In this document: piece after piece, positions 11,587 through 21,990 of the stretch | How the letters are laid out: every line of letters begins with the position of its first letter | How positions within the stretch are numbered: the stretch's first letter is position 1 | Assembly: GCF_029407905.1 (NCBI RefSeq) | Contig: NC_073627.1 | Coordinates: 160,461,697 to 160,525,696 of the forward strand | DNA length: 64,000 nucleotides | Source: Bubalus kerabau | Taxonomy: Eukaryota > Chordata > Mammalia > Artiodactyla > Bovidae | Reading direction: 5' to 3' | Translations under genes and position numbers: made by a program | Notes under the pieces: generated by a model | Database searches by the model: none | Seen by the model: only the letters and a program-made list of their open reading frames with translations | Told to the model about the DNA's origin: nothing

Positions 11587-12116
11587 TTGAAGAAAGTAGG
11601 GAAAACCACTAAACCATTCAGCTATGACCTAAATCAAATCCCTTATGATTATACAGTGGAAGTGAGAAATAGATTTAAGGGCCTAGATCTAATAGATAGA
11701 GTGCCTGATGAACTATGGATGGAGGTTTGTGACATTGTACAGGAGACAAGGATCAAGGCCATCCCGTGGAAAAGAAATGCAAAAAAGAAAAATGTCTGTC
11801 TGAGGAGGCCTTACAAATAGCTGTGAAAAGAAGAGAAGTGAAAAGCAAAGGAGAAAAGGAAAGATATTCCCATTTGAATGCAGAGTTCCAAAGAATAGCA
11901 AGAAGAGATAAGAAAGCCTTCCTCAGTGATCAATGCAAAGAAATAGAGGAAAACAACAAAATGGGGAAGACTAGAGATCTCTTCAAGAAAATTAGAGATA
12001 CAAAGGGAACATTTCATGCAAAGATGGGCACAATAAAGGACAGAAATGCTATGGACTTAACAGAGGCAGATGTTAAACACCTGGAGCCAGACATCCTGGA
12101 GTGCAAAGTCAAGTAG
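11587..12116 (+). pseudogene. BovB copy 4 linker remnant
   Basis: Two overlapping frames, 11587-11820 and 11766-12116, keep the linker between endonuclease and RT: 'YDLNQIPYDYTVEVRNRF' and 'NAEFQRIARRDKKAFLSDQC'. The second frame ends at TAG shortly after 'LEPDILECKVK'. The section between 'LTEADVKH' and the RT is shortened compared with copy 1. It cannot give a functional product. Confidence 0.75.
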
Positions 12117-13031
12117 GTCTTAGGAAGTATCACTACGAAAAAAGCTAGAGGAGGTGATGGAATTTCAGCTGAGCTATTTCAAGTCCTAAAAGATGATGCT
12201 GTTAAAGTACTGTCCTCATTATGCCAGCAAATTTGGAAAACTCAGCAGTGCCCACAGGACTGGGAAAAGTCAGTTTTCATTCCAAACCCAAAGAAGGGCA
12301 ATGTCAAAAAATGTTCAAACTACTGCACACTTGCAGTCATCTCACACACTAGCAAGGTAATACTCAAAATTCTCCAAGCCAGGCTTCAACAGTGTGTGAC
12401 CCATGAACTTCCAGATGTCCAAGCTGAATTTTAAAAATGCAAGGGAACCAGAAATCAAATTACCAATATCCATTGGATTATAGAAAAAGCAAGAGAATTC
12501 CAGAAAACCGTCTCCTTCTGCTTTGTTGATTACACCAAAGCCTTTGACTGTATAGATCACAAAAAAAAGGGAAAATTCTTCAAGAGATCAGATTACCATA
12601 CCACCTTACCTGTCTCCTGAGAAATCTGTATGCAGGTTAAGAAGAAACAGAACAGTACATGGAACAACAGACTAGTTCCAAATTGTGAATGGAGTATGTC
12701 AAGGCTGTGCATTGTCACCCTGCTTATTCTACTTATATGTGAAATGTTGAGTGGGATGAAGTGCAAGCTGGAATCAATTTTGCCTGGAGAAATATCAATA
12801 ACCTCAGATACGCATGTGACACCATCTTATGGCAGAAAGTGTAGAGGAACTGAAGAGCCTCTTGATGAAAGTGAAAGGGGAGAGTGAAAAAGCTGACTTA
12901 AAACTCAACAGTCAAAAAACTAAGATCATGGAATCCAGTCCCATCACTTCTGGCAAATAGATGGGTAAACAGTGAAAACAGTGACAGACTTTATTTTATT
13001 GTGCTTCAAAATCACTGCATATAGTAACTAC

Positions 13032-13305
13032 TGCTACTGCTGCTAAGTCACTTCAGTCATGTCTGACTCTGTGTGACCACAGAGACGGCAGCCCACCAGG
13101 CTTCCCTGTCCCTGGGATTCTCCAGGCAAGAACACTGGAGTGGGTTGCCATTACCTTCTCCAATGCATGAAAGTGAAAAGTGAAAGTGAAGTCGCTCAGT
13201 CGTGTCGGACTCTAGTGACCCCATGGACTGCAGCCCACCAGGCTCCTCCGTCCATGGGATTTTCCAGGCAAGAGTACTGGAGTGGGATGCCATTGCCTTC
13301 TCCGT
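13032..13305 (-). mobile_element. BOV-A2 SINE dimer inside BovB copy 4
   Basis: It starts with ctgctactgctgctaagtca and holds two Bov-A monomers separated by a 'gtgaaaagtgaaagtgaag' linker (antisense). It ends 'ccattgccttctccg'. The flanks tatagtaactac and tatagtgactac match at 11 of 12 positions, and removing the SINE restores BovB sequence across the junction. BOV-A2 is a pecoran SINE that relies on LINE proteins. Confidence 0.92.
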
Positions 13306-13881
13306 ATAGTGACTACAGTTATCCTGAAATTAAAAGGTGCTTGCTCCTTGGAAGAAAAGCTATGAGAAATCGAGGCAGTATATTAAAAAGCAGAGAGTTT
13401 ACTTTGCCAACAAAGGTCTGTCTAGTCAAAGCTACGATTTTTCTTCTAGTCATGTATGGATGGTAGAGTTGGACTATAGGGAAACCTGCATGCTGAGGAA
13501 TTTATGCTTTTGAACTGTGGTATAGGAGAAAACTCTTAAGAGTCCTTTAGACTGCAAGGTGATCCAACCAGTCGATTTGAAAGGAAATCAGTCCTGAAAA
13601 TTCATTGGAAGGACTGATGCTGAAGCTGATATTCCAATATTTGGCCACCTGATGCAAAGAACTGACTCATTAGAAAAGACCCTGATGCTAGGAAAGGTTG
13701 AGGGCAGGAGAAGAAGGGGACAAGAGAGGGTGAGATGTTGGATGGGATCAGCAACTGGATGGCCCTGGGTTTCAACAATCTCCAGGTGTTGATGATGGAC
13801 AGGTAAGCCTGGCATGCTGCAACCCATTTGGTCGCAAACAGACATGACCAAGTGACTGAAATAATCTAAACTGAACTGATA

Positions 13882-13919
13882 TTTACCCCAAAATTAGATA
13901 TGTCCATTAAAGTCTCTTA
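13882..13919. repeat. Flank duplicated again at 15826-15863
   Basis: Immediately 3' of BovB copy 4 lies a 38-bp unique-looking sequence beginning atttaccccaaaattagat and ending aaagtctctt. By eye, 34 of 38 positions match the sequence 3' of BovB copy 5. Weaker similarity seems to continue beyond it once the BOV-A2 at 13935 is removed. Confidence 0.7.
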
Positions 13920-13934
13920 TGATTACATATATCT

Positions 13935-14186
13935 GCTGCTAAGTCACTGCAGTCATGTCTGACTCTGTGTGACCCCATAGACGGCAGCCCACCAGGATCC
14001 CCCATCCCTGGGATTCTCCAGGAAAGAACACTGGAGTGGGTTGCCATTTCCTTCTCCAATGCATGAAAGTGAAGCCTCTCAGTCGTGTCAGACTCAGCGA
14101 CCCCAAGTACTGCAGCCTACCAGGCTCCTCCATCCATGGGAATTTCCAGGCAAGAGTACTGGAGTGGGATGCCATTGCTTTCTCCG
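13935..14186 (-). mobile_element. BOV-A2 SINE dimer
   Basis: Two antisense Bov-A monomers joined by the 'gcatgaaagtgaagcctctc' linker. The 8-mer atatatct occurs at 13927-13934 and 14187-14194, giving a clean target duplication. The 'tctgctgctaagtcactgc' start and 'gccattgctttctccg' end are typical of BOV-A2. Confidence 0.92.
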
Positions 14187-14324
14187 ATATATCTACAAGT
14201 TTGTAAATACATGGATAAACTTTAGGTTGAAAACAATTATATATGTACATATTTCAATTTTTTTAAAATTATAACTTGAACATTTTCTTTAAAGAAGGAA
14301 ATTACTATAAATGGTATAAAAATG

Positions 14325-14385
14325 TTATATATATATATGAATCTCAGTTATAAATATATAAAGATGAAATATATATACATATATA

Positions 14386-14423
<38 letters not shown>

Positions 14424-14435
14424 CATATATATAAA
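14325..14435. repeat. TA and TG simple repeats
   Basis: A composite microsatellite with a short TA run near 14328, then TATACA units, about eight TG units at 14385-14400, and about 12 TA units at 14401-14424. Slippage and non-B DNA are likely. Confidence 0.88.
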
Positions 14436-14442
14436 AGTGTGA

Positions 14443-14648
14443 AAGTGTTGTTGCTCAGTCATGTCCAACTCTTTGCAACCCCATGGACTGGAGACCTCCA
14501 GGTCCCTCTGACAATGGGATTCTCCATGCAAGAATACCAGAGTGGGTAGCCATTTCCTTCTCCAAAGAATCTTCCCAAACCAGGAATCCAACCTGATCTC
14601 CTGCATTGCAGACAGATTCTCTACCATCTGAGCCAACAGGAAAGCTGT
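14443..14648 (-). mobile_element. Bov-tA SINE
   Basis: Antisense Bov-tA, with the body first (ttgctcagtcatgtccaac, 'gcaagaataccagagtggg') and then the tRNA-derived head (ctcctgcattgcagacagat, 'ctaccatctgagccaacagg'). It sits between the TA/TG repeat and BovB copy 5. It differs from its consensus at many sites, so it is not recent. Confidence 0.9.
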
Positions 14649-14660
14649 TTATAGAGAACG

Positions 14661-15663
14661 AATACCAGACCACCTGACCTGCCTCTTGAGAAACCTATAT
14701 ACAGGTCAGGAAGCAACAGTTAGAACTGTACATGGAACAACAGACTGGTTCCAAATAGGAAAGGAGTATGCCAAAGCTGTATATTGTCACCTGCTTATTT
14801 AACTTATATGCAGAGTACATCATGAGAAACACTGGGCTGGAAGAAGCATAAGCTGGAATCAAGATTGCTGGGAGAAATATCAATAACCTCAGATATGCAA
14901 ATAACACCACCCTTATGGCAGAAAGTGAACAGGAACTAAAAAGCCTCTTGATGAAAGTGAAAGAGAAGAGTGAAAAGGTTGGCTTAAAGCTCAACATTCA
15001 GAAAACTAAGATCACGGCATCTGGTCCCATCACTTCATGGCAAATAGATGGGGAAACAGTGGAAACAGTGTCAGACTTTGTTTTTTGGGGCTCCAAAATC
15101 ACTACAGATGGTGACTGCAGCCATGAAATTAAAAGACGCTTACTTCTTGGAAGGAAAGTTGTGACCAACCTAGGCAGCATATTGAAAAACAGAATTACTT
15201 TGCCAACAAAGGACTGTCTAGTCAAGGCTGTGGTTTTTCCAGTGGTCATGTATGGATGTGAGAGTTGGACTGTGAAGAAAGCTGAGCGCCGGAGAATTGA
15301 TGCTTTTGAACTGTAGTGTTGGAGAAGACTCTTGAGAGTCCCTTGGACTGAAAGGAGATCCAACCAGTCCATTCTAAAGGAGATCAGTCCTGGGTGTTCA
15401 TTGGAAGGACTGATGCTGAAGCTGAAACTCCAATACTTTGGCCAGCTCATGAGAAGAGTTGACCCATTGGAAGACTCTGATGCTGGCAGGGATTGGGGGC
15501 AGGAGGAGAAGGGGACGACCGAGGATGAGATGGCTGGATGGCATCACCAACTTGATGGACTTGAGTTTTGGTGAACTGCAGGAGTTGGTGATGGACAGGG
15601 AGGCTTGGCGTGCTGCGATTCATGGAGTCACAAAGAGTCAGACACAACTGAGCGACTGAACTG

Positions 15664-15664
<1 letters not shown>
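14661..15664 (+). mobile_element. BovB LINE, 5'-truncated (copy 5), RT catalytic site changed
   Basis: About 1 kb of BovB 3' end from 'aataccagaccacctgacc' to the 'gagcgactgaactgaa' tail. Frames at 14915-15316 and 15332-15574 cover the C-terminal part. Motif C reads Tyr-Ala-Asn-Asn at 14894-14905, with both catalytic Asp codons changed by G to A. A stop at 15316 and a frameshift split the thumb. The C-terminal region reads SPGCSLEGLML, the form also seen in copies 1 and 7. It sits upstream of a long TA tract and faces copy 6. Confidence 0.9.
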
Positions 15665-15711
<47 letters not shown>

Positions 15712-15800
15712 GAACTGAACTATATATATAGTTATATATAACTATATATATATAACTGAGCTATATATGTTCAGTTATGTATGTTCATATATGAACTATA
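15665..15800. repeat. Long TA tract and AT palindrome
   Basis: About 22 uninterrupted TA units (15666-15709) are followed by self-complementary TA-rich words such as 'tatagttatatataactata'. Stray ctgaactgaac and 'gttcagttatgtatgttca' pieces show that fragments of the BovB tail are mixed in, so the tract probably grew from or into the element tail. Confidence 0.85.
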
Positions 15801-15825
15801 TATGTAGTATGAACTACATACTAAA

Positions 15826-15863
15826 TTTACCCCAAAGTTAGATTTGGCCATAAAAGTCTCTTC
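15826..15863. repeat. Second copy of the BovB flank
   Basis: It begins atttaccccaaagttagatt and ends aaagtctctt. It matches 13882-13919 at 34 of 38 positions by eye and lies at the same relative place, downstream of a plus-strand BovB. Confidence 0.7.
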
Positions 15864-15914
15864 ACATACTATACCAAGTTTTGCTTAATATTATACACAC
15901 AGTTCTGATCCTTC

Positions 15915-16241
15915 TGTTCAGTTCAGTCGCTCAGTCGTGTCCAACTCTTTGTGACCCCATGAATCACAGCACGCCAGGCCTCCCTGTCCATCACCAACTC
16001 CCAGAGTTCACCCAAGCTCGTCCATCGAGTCAGTGATGCCATCCAGCCGTCTCATCCTCTGTCGTCCCCTTCTCCTCCTGCCCCCAATCCCTCCCAGTAT
16101 CAGAGTCCTTTCCAATGAGTCAACTCTTTGCATGAGGTGGCCAAAGTACTGGAGTTACAGCTTTAGCATCATTCCTTCCAAAGACCACCCAGGACTGATC
16201 TCCCTCAGAATGGACTGGTTGGATCCCCTTGCAGTCCAAGT
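15915..16241 (-). mobile_element. BovB LINE 3' fragment (copy 6)
   Basis: The antisense tail of ttcag units ('gttcagttcagtcgctcag') is followed by 327 bp of 3' end, stopping at 'cccttgcagtccaag'. It is strongly 5'-truncated and close to the consensus. It is the mirror of the end of copy 5. Confidence 0.9.
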
Positions 16242-16667
16242 TTTCATGAATAAACATAAGTAACTTTCAGAATGTGTAAAAAAGCATTTAAAGGACATAT
16301 CAAAATTTGCTAGAAAATATGATTAATAAATTGTTCATCTATTTTGGAAGAACATAATATGAATCTGAAGTTGAAATTTATCCATTCACAATTGCAAAGG
16401 TATTGCAGTGTCAATAAACTAGAAAGCAAAATATTTGCTATTTTTGGGTTATTTAAATCATAATTAGACATTGCAGAAAGGAGCCTTAATACTTGTACTT
16501 ACATCTAAAAAAATTTTTAAATGGGCTTTATTCTTTTTATGTGTGAAGCTGTAATAAACATCTGAATTTCCATCAGTTAAATATATCTGGAAAAGTAAAA
16601 AGGTCTACATTTTTTAATCCCAAGATGATAAGAGGAAGTTATTAATGAAAAGGAGAAAAAGAAACTG
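16242..16667. other. AT-rich intergenic DNA
   Basis: No gene, RNA or assigned repeat seen. Confidence 0.45.
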
Positions 16668-16885
16668 CCACCAGTAATATTTATGAATTTCTCAGAGTGT
16701 GCCAGGCTGTGCTTAAATATTCTGAATTTAAACTTCATTACAAACTTGGACTATAGTACTGTTATATACATTTTATGGATGAACAATGGTGGGCTTAGTA
16801 ACTTGTCCATGGTCTTAGAGTGAGTGAGTGGTGGAAGCAGGATTCAAAATTGCATTGCTTTGGGATCCAGAGCTCACACTTTTAT
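16668..16885 (-). mobile_element. MIR SINE relic
   Basis: A long antisense MIR is readable from 'taatatttatgaatttctca' through 'gtgccaggctgtgctta', 'attttatggatgaacaatgg', 'gtaacttgtccatggtctta' and 'aagcaggattcaaaattgc' to the 5' end. The tRNA-derived and core parts are both present, making this one of the more complete MIRs here. Confidence 0.75.
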
Positions 16886-16895
16886 CCACAATACA

Positions 16896-18863
16896 ACCAG
16901 TTCAATTCAGTCACTCAGTCATGTCTGATTCTTTGTGATCCAATGGACTGCAGCACGCCAAGCCTCCCTGTCCATCACCAACTCACAGAGTTTACTCAAA
17001 CTCACGTCCATGGAGTCGGTGATGCCATCCAACCATCTCATCCTCTGTTGTCCCCTTCTCCTCCCACCTTCAATCTTTCCCAGCATCAGGGTCTTTTCCA
17101 TTGAGTCAATTCTTCACATCAGGTGGCCAAAGTATTGGAGTTTCAGCTTTAGCATCAGTCGTTTCAATGAATATTCAGGACTGCTTTCCTTTAGGATTGA
17201 ATGCTTTGATCTTCTTGCAGTCCAAAGGACTCTCAAGAGTCTTCTCCAACACCACAGTTCAAAAGCATCAATTCTTCAGCACTCAGCCTTATTTGTCAGC
17301 CAACTCTCACATCCATACATCACTACTAGAAAAACCATAGCTTTGACTAGATGGACCTTTGTTGGCAAAGTAATGTCTCTGCTTTTTAATATGCTGTCTA
17401 AGGTGGTCGTAACTTTTCTTCCAAGGAATAAGTGTCTTTTAATTTTATGGCTGTAGTCACCATCTGCAGTGATTTTGGAGCCCCCCAAACTAAGGTCTGT
17501 CAGAGTTTGCACTGTTTCCCCATCTATTTGCTATGAAGTGATGGGACCAAATGCCATGATCTTAATTTTCTGAATGTTGAGTTTTAAGCCAGATTTTTCA
17601 CTCTCCTCTTTCACTTTCATCAAGAGGCTCTTTAGTTCTTCTTCACTTTCTGCCGAAGGGTGGTGTCATCTGCATATCTGAGGTTATTGATATTTCTCCA
17701 GGTGATCTTGATTCCAACTTGTGCTTTTTCCAGCCCAGCGTTTCTCATGATGTACTCTGCATAGAAGTTAAATAAGCAGGGTGACAGTATACAGCCTTGA
17801 TATACTCCTTTCCCTATTTGGAACCAGTCTGTTGTTCCATGTCCAGTTCTAACTGTTGCTTCCTGACCTGCATACAGGTTTCTCAAGAGGTAGGTCAGGT
17901 GGTCTGGTATTTCCATCTCTTTCAGAATTTTCCACAGTTTATTGTAATTCACACAGTTAAAGGCTTTGGTGTAGTAAATGAAGCAGAAACAGATGTTTTT
18001 CTGGAACTCTCTTGCTTTTTCAATGATCCAACAGATGTTGGCAATTTGATCTCTGGTTCCTCTGCATTTTAGAAAACCAGCATAAACATCTGGGAAATTC
18101 ACAATTCATAGTGTACTGCTGAAGACTGGCTTGGAGAATTTTGAGCATTACTTTACTAGCATGTGAGATGAATGCAATTGTGTGGTCGTTTGAGCATTCT
18201 TTGGCATTGCCTTTCTTTGGGATTGGAATGAAAACTGACCTTTTGCAGTCTTGTGGCCTCTGCTGCATTTTCCAAATTTGGAGCATGTTGTTGTCTAGTC
18301 AAGGATATGTTTTTTCCAGTAGTCATGTATGGGTGTGAGAGTTGGACTATAAAGAAAGCTGAGTGCCAAAGAATTGATGCTTTTGAACTGTGGTGTTGGA
18401 GAAGACTCTTGAGAGTCCCTTGGACTGCAAGGAGATCCAACCAGTCCATCCTAAAGAAATTCAGTCCTGGTTGTTCATTGGAAGGACTGATATTGAAGCT
18501 GAAACTCCAATACTTTGGCCACCTGATGTGAAGAGCTGACTCATTTGAAAAGACCCTGATGCTGGGAAAGATTGAGGGCAGGAAGAGAAGGGGATGACAG
18601 AGGATGAGATGGCTGGATGGCATCACTGACTCGATGGACATGAGTCTGAGTGAACTCCGGGAGTTGGTGATGGACAGGGAGGCCTGGCGTGCTGCGGTTC
18701 ATGGGGTCACAAAGAGTCAGACATGACCAAGCAATTGAATTGAACTGACTGAATGTAGCACTTTCACAGCATCATCTTTCAGAATTTGAGATAGTTCAAC
18801 TGGAATTCCATCACCTCCACTAGCTTTGTTTATAGTGATGCTTCCTAAGGCCCTCTTGACTTC
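16896..18863 (-). mobile_element. BovB LINE, split by another BovB (copy 7)
   Basis: Antisense BovB from the tail (cagttcaattcagtcactca) to the RT finger region. It is interrupted by copy 8 between about 18288 and 18754, and the outer parts join in register. The minus-strand frame 17632-18102 holds the RT palm, with QGCILSPCLFN and NLRYADDTTL. In motif A the sequence is IYYTKAFNCVN, so the expected catalytic Asp is Tyr. The piece 18754-18863 continues with the 'cacagcatcatctttcag' region of the same element. Confidence 0.87.
18289..18753 (+). mobile_element. BovB LINE 3' fragment inserted in copy 7 (copy 8)
   Basis: A sense BovB end of about 465 bp starts at ttgtctagtcaaggatatg and ends 'gaattgaactgactgaa'. 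On both sides the antisense BovB continues in register, so copy 8 is younger than copy 7. It encodes the thumb and C-terminus (ESWTIKKAECQRIDAFELW) over 18253-18531. Confidence 0.87.
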
Positions 18864-19302
18864 TAAGGCCCACTATACCATAGTTATAGAATAATAGAGT
18901 TGGACAGACCTCAATTTAAATTAAAAATCCACAGCTTTTATTCAGTGTGAAAATCACTTAATTTCTATTTTAGTTTTCAATTTTAAAATTCAAATTATAT
19001 CAACATAGTGAAATTAGCATATGGATTTTTCTCCAACTTGGGCTTCTTTGAACGTAACTGAAGACTATAGCCATTTCTAGGACCGATGCAGTGATAACTT
19101 CTTTCTCAAAATTTATCATTCTCATAAATACCAAGGAAAGGGGTTATATCTAGAAGGCTTGAGTCTACACAGTGATATACTTATCTTCTCATTACTATTT
19201 CAGTATTTTTACAGAGAAATTAGATATTTTCCACATCTACCAATAAGAGAAAAATTTGCTGCTCAATAAATTAGATGACTTTCATAAAGTCACTCTGATT
19301 AC
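18864..19302. other. AT-rich intergenic DNA
   Basis: Nothing recognisable beyond ordinary AT-rich sequence. Confidence 0.45.
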
Positions 19303-19545
19303 AAAACTCGATTCTGATCCTTGCTCTGCCTGCTTAAGCTTTTTGTGCTCATTTGCAACTGACTCTTTACGACCTCATGGACAGTAGCCCACCAGGCTTC
19401 TATATCCATGGAATTTTCCAGACAAGAATGAACAGCTCCATTTTTTCATCTTTGAAATGATTGATTGAAATCATACACTGCACAGGATGTCTGTGAAGAG
19501 AAAAAGAAGCGATGTGTTTGAAATACTTGAAAGATGAAAAATATA
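19303..19545 (+). mobile_element. MIR relic split by a Bov-A fragment
   Basis: The left piece 'actcgattctgatccttgct' followed by ctgcctgctt matches the MIR 5' region. The right piece 'ccattttttcatctttgaaa' through 'gaaatacttgaaagatg' matches its 3' half. The antisense Bov-A at about 19339-19431 lies exactly between them. Both pieces are diverged. Confidence 0.52.
19339..19431 (-). mobile_element. Bov-A/Bov-tA body fragment
   Basis: Antisense SINE body: 'caactgactctttacgacct', 'catggacagtagcccaccag', 'ttttccagacaagaatg'. The head part is missing. It is inserted in the MIR. Confidence 0.7.
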
Positions 19546-20731
19546 CAAACTTTCTAATCAACCTAAGTTTGTTTAAAATGACAGTGAATAGATTCTATTT
19601 TTTAACTATATATTTCAAAACATAACATTAACAAATGTTACACAAGAAAACATCACATAACATACATATTTGTTCTGTTTCCTCTGGATTCACAAGAACC
19701 ACAAAGTAAAAAAATCACTAGAACCACCAAAACCATTAGCACTACTAGTCAGCTATCATTAATGGTTAACTTTTTGCTAGGCAGAGGAGAGTTATGTACT
19801 CTACATAAACTATTATGTTTTAATATTGATATTGATTACTCTTACTTGAGATTATATTTTCCCCTGTATGCATTCATGTTTGAATGCTTTAGGGGATAAA
19901 TTTTGCTTAAATAATTATTATCTGTAATAATATTCCTGGTTAAAATAATGTAACTTCTGTGTGTTTATCATTTTATCAAACCCTACATGTATGGTTTGGA
20001 AATTTCACAAAGGTTTTTAGAAAGCAATCTGAATGTGTTTCAATGAAAAATTCTCTTATTTTAAGTTAAAACATAAAGTTCTTTGTGTTGACAACTTGTG
20101 TGAAGAATGATTTGCTTGTCATGTGAAATGGTTGAGCTATAAAGTACCGACATGTGAAACTTACAACAGAAATGCAGAATGACCTTACTCTCAAAGGATA
20201 AAAATGGAAACTTTGTAATAAATTTCTCACAAGCTGTACATTAACAATGTACTTCAGTGTTTCAGCTCTATAGAGTTCTTCATAATATACTGGATTAAAT
20301 CAAGTTAACTATTAGGGACTCTTGAAATGACTCAGTGTCACCTTATCCCAGCTAGAGGAAGGTTAAACAAAGCTGGAACAGCCTATACTAGATGAAATAA
20401 CAGAGAAAAAAATTACGTTCCCCTGCTTTTTTCATCTTTGAATCCAATCTTCTTCTTTCCTATTTCTACCCCTATTTCTTTCTTTGCAACCTCTGGTCTT
20501 CACTTCTGTAGTGCTCAGTGGATCAGCCTTGCATTAGTAAATATATTAGTAATTCAATAACTACTAACATTTATGTTTTGGCTCATATACCATAATCCAT
20601 TATGCAATCTAGTATTATTTTGCTTTTTCTTAGGTGTAATCTTTTACACCCAAATATCTTCATGTTCAAAATTATCCAATGTCTTCTTAAAGAAAAATCC
20701 ATTAATATAGTTATTCAATAAATATTGATTC
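19546..20731. other. Unique intergenic DNA
   Basis: About 1.2 kb of AT-rich sequence with no open frame worth naming, no young repeat and no RNA gene. Confidence 0.5.
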
Positions 20732-21060
20732 AGATCAGATCAGATCAGATCAGTCGCTCAGTCATGTCCGACTCTTTGCGACCCCATGAATCGCAGCATG
20801 CCAGGCCTCCCTGTCCATCACCAACTCCCAGAGTTCACTGAGACTCATATCCATCAAGTCAGTGATGCCATCCATCCATCTCATCCTCTGTCGTCCCCTT
20901 CTCCTCCTGCCCCCAATCCCTCCCAGCATCAGAGTCTTTTCCAATGAGTCAACTCTTCGCATGAGGTGGCCAAAGTACTGGAGTTTCAGCTTTAGCATCA
21001 TTCCTTCCAAAGAAATCCCAGGGCTGATCTCCTTCAGAATGGACTGGTTGGATCTCCTTG
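20732..21060 (-). mobile_element. BovB LINE 3' fragment (copy 9)
   Basis: It begins with four atcag units (the BovB tail in antisense) and runs 329 bp to 'actggttggatctccttg'. The residual frame 20762-21010 encodes the C-terminal LMLGGIGGRRRRGRQRMRW basic segment. It is close to the other young-looking copies (2, 10, 11, 16). Confidence 0.92.
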
Positions 21061-21249
21061 TGGGCTAGCCAGTTAACAGTGAGCAAAGTAAACACAATCT
21101 CTGGCATCATGGTTTGTATTCTGAGTGAGATTTACAGAAAAAGAAGTGGGAAATGGAAAATGAAGTAAACAGACAAAAACAGAGTGATTTAAAATGTTAT
21201 CTAGTGTTATAAAGGAAAACAAGGTGAAAATGCAGAATACTAAATGTGT

Positions 21250-21480
21250 TCTATTTTACATAGGGTAGTCAAGGAGGAACTCCTAGAGAATAAGGCCTTT
21301 AAACTGAGATCTGAATGATAAGACTGTGCCATGAATCTACCAAATGAAAATGGTGGGGAAAGAGTACCATACTGACAAAGATTCAGAAGCATGAAGAAAT
21401 TTGCCATGTTTTGAAAACCCAAAGAAAAATTCTCTTGCTGGAACATGATAAGCAAGGGGAAAGTGATGTTAAATGAAGCT
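21250..21480 (-). mobile_element. L2-like LINE relic
   Basis: The words 'tagggtagtcaaggaggaac' and 'ctgagatctgaatgataaga' fit the antisense of the L2 3' region. Later text is diverged. The family call is tentative. Confidence 0.4.
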
Positions 21481-21837
21481 GTACACACAAACCGGAGCAG
21501 AAATTCAAGCCTCATTAGAACATTTGATTTTCAGATTTTATTCTAACCATATTTTAAGACTCAACTCCTTGATGTAGAATTCAAAGACCGTAAGATACGG
21601 CCTCAAATGCATTCTATGCGTTTTCACTCCCCTGCTTTCAAGTACTCTGGTCTGCTTTATTCTTCAATGCAGTTTATACTTTTTCTTCTCTAAAATATTG
21701 CTGAGGTGGTTTCCTCTACTTGTTGTAAGTTTGTTACCGTGATTCTGCCTAACAATGACTACATTATTCAAAGCCTGGGGCAAAGTTCACCTCCTTTGGG
21801 AAGCATGTCTAAACTCAGGAGAACCCATGTGGGTCTG

Positions 21838-21940
21838 TTCCCTCACTCTCTCTTCCTTCCTCTCTTTCTCAACTCTCTCTTCTCTCCTCTTTTACTCTAT
21901 TTCTTTTCCCTCCTTTCCTCTTACTTTTATTTTTAAAGGC
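21838..21940. repeat. Polypyrimidine tract
   Basis: About 100 bp of almost pure C and T (ctctcttccttcctctcttt and similar), with the purine-rich strand opposite. Such tracts can form triplex DNA. No gene is adjacent. Confidence 0.8.
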
Positions 21941-21990
21941 TTTTCAAATTATTTACATAAGACATAGAAATAAAAGAAATCTAGGTTTTG

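Larger units (their letters stand above)
10583..13874 (+). mobile_element. BovB LINE, nearly full length, old (copy 4)
   Basis: It starts at 'tggtggagagttctgac', about 130 bp inside the start of copy 1, and runs to 'ccaagtgactgaaat' at the tail. A BOV-A2 SINE interrupts it at 13032-13305. Stops and frameshifts are dense, more so than in copy 1, so this is an older insertion. The endonuclease Ser-Asp-His triplet is kept (about 11550). RT motif A reads VDYTKAFDCIDH. The catalytic motif C reads Tyr-Ala-Cys-Asp at 12809-12820 instead of Tyr-Ala-Asp-Asp, so the enzyme would be inactive. Confidence 0.88.

Noticed and set aside
20732..20752. Short regular repeats (atcag) as a CRISPR-like array
   Set aside because: They are contiguous pentamers without spacers and are the known kind of BovB tail.
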